Shown: positions 37,120-40,088 of the stretch, piece after piece
Numbering within the stretch: the first letter of the stretch is position 1
Layout of the letters: every line of letters begins with the position of its first letter
Assembly: GCA_035316025.1 (NCBI GenBank)
Contig: DATFXL010000072.1
Span: forward strand, 1-40,088
Source: JALZAA01 sp035316025
Lineage (GTDB): Bacteria > Actinomycetota > Acidimicrobiia > IMCC26256 > JACDBD01
Direction: 5' to 3'
DNA length: 40,088 bases
The notes under the pieces: generated by a model
What the model was told of the DNA's origin: nothing
Seen by the model: the letters and a program-made list of their open reading frames with translations, nothing else
Databases searched by the model: none
Position numbers and translations under genes: made by a program

Positions 37120-38583
37120 GTGCGTCCCGTGCTCACGCCGGCCGAGATGGGCGAAGCCGACCGGCGCACGATCGCGGGAGGCACGCCCGTCGAGGTGCTC
37201 ATGGAACGCGCTGGACGTGCCGTCGCATGGACGGTGCGGCAAGAGATGGGTGGCACGTACGGACGGCGTGTCGTCGTCGTGTCCGGCAAGGGGAACAACG
37301 GCGGTGACGGCCACGTCGCGGCCCGGGCCTTGCGCGAATGGGGCGTACGCGTCGACGTGTTCACGCTCGGCGGCGGCGTCGATCGCCAGCTGTGCGAGCG
37401 ATCGCTGCTCCGCGCCGACGCCTTCGTCGACGCCATGTTCGGCACCGGGTTCCGCGGTGCGCTCGACGGCGACGCGGCGTGGGTGGCCGGCGCCGCCGAC
37501 ACCGTGCTCGGCCCGTGTGTCGCCGTCGACATCCCGTCAGGGGTGAATGGCGCGACCGGCGTGGTCGAGGGAGTGGCCGTCCACGCGTCGCACACGGTGT
37601 CGTTCTCGGCGCTCAAGCCGGGGCTCGTCTTCCAACCGGGTGCCGGTCACGCGGGGGAGGTGGAGGTCGCCGACATCGGCATCGACCTCGGCGACCCGCA
37701 GGTGTTCGTTCCCGAGCCGCTCGACCTCGCGCTCGCGATGCCCGACCGCGCCCCCGACGCGCACAAGTGGCTCAGCGGCGCCTTCGTCGTGGGCGGCTCC
37801 GGCGGGATGACTGGCGCGCCGTCGTTCGTCAGCCAAGCCGCCATGCGCGCCGGCGCGGGGATCGTGTGGTGTGGCGTTCCGGGTGCGGAGGCGGCCGCGC
37901 GCGCTTCGGGTACGGAGGTGATCTCGAAGGCGCTGCCCGCCACGCCCGCCGGCGCGCTCGACGAGCCCGCCGCCGCCGAGGTGCTCGAGGCCGCGGACCG
38001 GTTCCGCGTCCTGATCGTCGGGCCCGGGTTGGGGCGCGACGACCGCACCGCCGCTGCCGTCCGCCGCATCGTGGCCGAGGCGCCGGTCCCCCTCGTGCTC
38101 GACGCCGACGGGCTCAACGCGCTCGCCGGCGACGTCGGGCCGCTCCGGGCCCGCCGCGCCCCCGCCGTGCTCACGCCCCACGCCGGCGAGTACGTGCACC
38201 TGGCGGGGGAGAAGGTCGGCGACGATCGGCTGGCAGCTGCCCGGCGCCTGGCCGAACGGGCCCATGCCGTCGTGCTGCTGAAAGGCCCGGGCGAGGTGAT
38301 CGCCGACGGCGCGTCGGAGGCGGGGCGGGCGGCGATCAACACGACGGGCGGGCCGTGGCTGGCCAGCGCCGGGACGGGCGACGTGCTCGCCGGGATCATC
38401 GGCGGCTTCCTCGCCCGGGGCGCCGAGGCGTTCTGGGCCGCCGCCGCCGGTGCCGTTGCCCATGGGCGGGCCGCCGACGTCGCCGGGCATACTGGCCTCG
38501 TCGCCGGCGACCTCATCGCAGCGCTCCCGGCGGCCATCCGCTCCCTGGAGAGCCTCGACGGTCCCGACGGCATGGAGGACTAG
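37120..38583 (+). CDS. nnr: bifunctional NAD(P)H-hydrate epimerase / ADP-dependent dehydratase
   Basis: Repairs hydrated NADH/NADPH; 487 residues in two domains. The N-terminal epimerase (about 1-205, YjeF_N) shows GKGNNGGDG at 56-64 and VAVDIPSGVNG. The C-terminal dehydratase (about 206-487, ribokinase-like) shows KWLSGAFVVGGS, TPHAGEY and NTTGGPWLASAGTGDVLAG with catalytic D421. The GTG start follows GGCGGGA. Nineteen bp behind acpS; the CBS gene starts immediately after its stop. Confidence 0.96.
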   Translation: MRPVLTPAEMGEADRRTIAGGTPVEVLMERAGRAVAWTVRQEMGGTYGRRVVVVSGKGNNGGDGHVAARALREWGVRVDVFTLGGGVDRQLCERSLLRADAFVDAMFGTGFRGALDGDAAWVAGAADTVLGPCVAVDIPSGVNGATGVVEGVAVHASHTVSFSALKPGLVFQPGAGHAGEVEVADIGIDLGDPQVFVPEPLDLALAMPDRAPDAHKWLSGAFVVGGSGGMTGAPSFVSQAAMRAGAGIVWCGVPGAEAAARASGTEVISKALPATPAGALDEPAAAEVLEAADRFRVLIVGPGLGRDDRTAAAVRRIVAEAPVPLVLDADGLNALAGDVGPLRARRAPAVLTPHAGEYVHLAGEKVGDDRLAAARRLAERAHAVVLLKGPGEVIADGASEAGRAAINTTGGPWLASAGTGDVLAGIIGGFLARGAEAFWAAAAGAVAHGRAADVAGHTGLVAGDLIAALPAAIRSLESLDGPDGMED

Positions 38584-39051
38584 ATGCCCGACACGACGCC
38601 CGTGCGCGAGGTGATGACCCGCGCCGTGGTGACCCTGCGCCCCGACCAGTCGGTGCAGGAGGCGGCCGACGTGCTCGCCGACAAGGCGATCGGCGCCGCC
38701 CCCGTCGTCGACGCGGGCGGGACGCTGGTCGGGCTCCTGCGGGACGAGGACCTGATCGTGTCGGAGGCGCGGCTACACGTTCCCACTGTCATCTCCTTCC
38801 TCGGCGCCGACCTCGTGTTGCCGTCGTCGCTGCACCGCTTCGAGCACGAGCTCAAGAAGGCCGCCGGTGCGACCGTCGCCGACGTCATGGTCACCGACTT
38901 CCACGTCGCCGATCCCGACGACACCCTCGACGGGGTGGCGGCGGAGATGCACGACCGCGACGTCACCCACGTCCCTGTCGTCGACGACGGCAAGCTCATC
39001 GGCATCATCGCCCGCGGCGACCTCGTCCGCTTCCTGTCCCGCACCAGCTGA
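38584..39051 (+). CDS. two-CBS-domain protein
   Basis: Small cytosolic protein of 155 residues consisting of a single Bateman module: CBS1 about 7-62 (VREVMTRAVVTLRPDQSVQEA) and CBS2 about 97-152 (VADVMVTDFHVADPDDTLDGV). CBS pairs bind adenosine nucleotides or similar ligands and usually regulate a partner; no catalytic domain is attached. The ATG directly follows the nnr stop, with GGAGG upstream, so it is co-translated with nnr. Partner and ligand unknown; the link with nicotinamide-nucleotide repair or with the alanine racemase downstream is only by position. Confidence 0.93.
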   Translation: MPDTTPVREVMTRAVVTLRPDQSVQEAADVLADKAIGAAPVVDAGGTLVGLLRDEDLIVSEARLHVPTVISFLGADLVLPSSLHRFEHELKKAAGATVADVMVTDFHVADPDDTLDGVAAEMHDRDVTHVPVVDDGKLIGIIARGDLVRFLSRTS

Positions 39052-39090
39052 TGCGTTCCTCACCTTCGCTCTGCGACGGTCAGGAACGCA
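39052..39090 (+). terminator. long hairpin between the CBS gene and alr
   Basis: Starts one nt after the CBS stop. TGCGTTCCT at 39052-39060 pairs with AGGAACGCA at 39082-39090, then ACC/GGT and TCGC/GCGA continue the stem after single mismatches, closing a TCT loop. The right arm contains AGGAA, the only Shine-Dalgarno-like sequence before alr, so the fold could also hide that site. No U-tract. Confidence 0.6.
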
Positions 39091-39102
39091 CCGTGACGTG
39101 AC

Positions 39103-40088
39103 GTGACCACCTACCGGCCCGTCTGGGCGGAGATCGACCTCGACGCGATCCGTGCCAACGTGCGCACCCTCGCCGGGGTGGCCTCGCCCGCCGCGCTCAT
39201 GACGGTCGTGAAAGCCGACGGCTACGGGCACGGCGCGGTGCCGGCGGCGCGCGCCGCGCTCGACGCCGGCGCGCAGTGGCTCGGCGTGGCGCTCGTCGAG
39301 GAAGGCGCCGAGCTGCGCGCCGCCGGCATCGACGCCCGGGTGCTCGTCCTGTCCGAGCCGCCGCCGCCCGCCGCGCCCGCCGTCGTCGCCCTCGGCCTCA
39401 CGCCGGTGGCGTACACGCGGCCCGGCATCGACGCGCTGGCCAAGGCGGTCGCCGATTCGGGCGCCGAGCCGCTACCCGTGCACCTCAAGGTCGACACGGG
39501 GATGCATCGCGTTGGTTGCACGGCCGCCGACGCGTGCGCGCTGGCCGAGACGATCACCGCGCGCGACGAGCTGCGCCTCGAAGGCGTCCTCACTCACTTC
39601 GCCGTGGCCGACGAGCCCGACGACCCCTATACGTCCGAGCAGCTCGATCGCTTCGAAGCCGTGCTCGACGACCTCCGCGGCGCCGGCGTGGAGTTCGACA
39701 TGGTGCACGCGGCCAACTCCGCCGCCCTCCTCACCTTCACCGACCGCGCTCGCTTCGACCTCGTGCGCTGCGGGATCGCGGCGTACGGCGTTCCCCCGGC
39801 GCCGAGCCTGGCCGGCCGGGTGCCGTTGCGTCCGGCGATGGCGCTGAAGGCCCGCGTCTCGCACGTGAAGCGGCTGCCGGCCGGCGCCCGCGTGTCGTAC
39901 GGCCTGCGGTACACGACGCCGGCCGAAGGCACGGTTGCGACGGTGCCGATCGGCTACGCCGACGGTGTGCCCCGGGCGCTGTCGGCATCCGGCGGCGCGG
40001 TCCTGGTCGGTGGCCGGCGCCATCCGATCGCCGGCACCGTGACGATGGACCAGCTCATGGTCGACATGGGCGACACCCCGGTCGCCGT
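39103..40088 (+). CDS. alr: alanine racemase, 3'-truncated by the window edge
   Basis: PLP enzyme making D-alanine for peptidoglycan; 328 residues are visible and the frame runs off the end. K37 in VVKADGYGHGA is the PLP lysine; Y266 in VSYGLRY is the second catalytic base (Y265 in Geobacillus). HLKVDTGMHRVG and PIGYADGVPR are also canonical. The GTG at 39103 gives VTTYRPVWAEIDLDAIRANV; it is the third unit of a GTGAC triplet repeat (39093-39107), and the other two GTGs are out of frame. The nearest AGGAA lies 16 nt upstream inside a hairpin. The remaining C-terminus, including the rest of the second domain, lies beyond the window. Confidence 0.96.
   Translation, partial: MTTYRPVWAEIDLDAIRANVRTLAGVASPAALMTVVKADGYGHGAVPAARAALDAGAQWLGVALVEEGAELRAAGIDARVLVLSEPPPPAAPAVVALGLTPVAYTRPGIDALAKAVADSGAEPLPVHLKVDTGMHRVGCTAADACALAETITARDELRLEGVLTHFAVADEPDDPYTSEQLDRFEAVLDDLRGAGVEFDMVHAANSAALLTFTDRARFDLVRCGIAAYGVPPAPSLAGRVPLRPAMALKARVSHVKRLPAGARVSYGLRYTTPAEGTVATVPIGYADGVPRALSASGGAVLVGGRRHPIAGTVTMDQLMVDMGDTPVA

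Overview
The window is very G+C-rich, almost gapless and reads as bacterial chromosome from a high-GC actinobacterium. Three things suggest this: actinobacterial-type RpoB/RpoC/EF-Tu/L13 sequences; a macrosynteny typical of Actinobacteriota (rpoBC - str operon - S10/spc/alpha ribosomal clusters - truA - rplM-rpsI - glmM-glmS-acpS-nnr-alr); and frequent GTG/TTG starts with ATGA/GTGA overlaps. A deep lineage such as the class Acidimicrobiia is my inference, based on overall divergence from mycobacterial and Streptomyces proteins plus lineage-style oddities (1,145-residue GlmS-like protein, 255-residue L22). It is not proven here.

Layout. 1-6.6 kb: 3' part of rpoB, then complete rpoC. 6.6-11.4 kb: str operon rpsL-rpsG-fusA-tuf, with rpsJ only 29 bp behind tuf. 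11.4-21.1 kb: a 242-bp leader with a putative promoter and hairpins, then the S10 and spc clusters rplC-D-W-B-rpsS-rplV-rpsC-rplP-rpmC-rpsQ-rplN-X-E-rpsN(Z)-rpsH-rplF-R-rpsE-rpmD-rplO. 21.2-23.9 kb: secY-adk-map. 24.0-27.2 kb: the alpha cluster infA-rpmJ-rpsM-K-D-rpoA-rplQ behind its own probable promoter. 27.2-30.8 kb: two tandem hairpins, truA, then two non-translation genes: a ferritin-like/VIT1 iron transporter (MbfA type) and, convergent on the minus strand, an alkaline-phosphatase-superfamily phosphodiesterase whose motifs appear in permuted order. 31.0-36.7 kb: rplM-rpsI-glmM and the giant GlmS-like protein. 36.7 kb to the end: acpS, nnr, a two-CBS protein and the 5' part of alr, i.e. 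cell-envelope precursor and housekeeping genes.

How it works together. Most of the window encodes transcription (alpha, beta, beta-prime), translation (27 ribosomal proteins, IF-1, EF-G, EF-Tu), export and N-terminal maturation (SecY, Map), adenylate balance (Adk) and tRNA modification (TruA). The last quarter turns to amino-sugar and peptidoglycan precursors (GlmM, GlmS-like, Alr), ACP activation (AcpS) and NAD(P)H repair (Nnr). The only minus-strand gene is the phosphodiesterase; a 42-nt perfect-arm hairpin separates it from the transporter.

Most noteworthy: the permuted phosphodiesterase, the oversized GlmS-like enzyme, structured leaders before fusA and rplC, an S12 with Arg at the streptomycin position 88, a bipartite charged tail on L22, and identical TAACCT -10-like boxes 9-10 nt before the rplM and glmS starts, suggesting leaderless mRNAs. 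I saw no rRNA, tRNA, CRISPR array, insertion sequence or phage gene. No gene-free stretch exceeds 300 bases; the longest is the 242-bp rplC leader.
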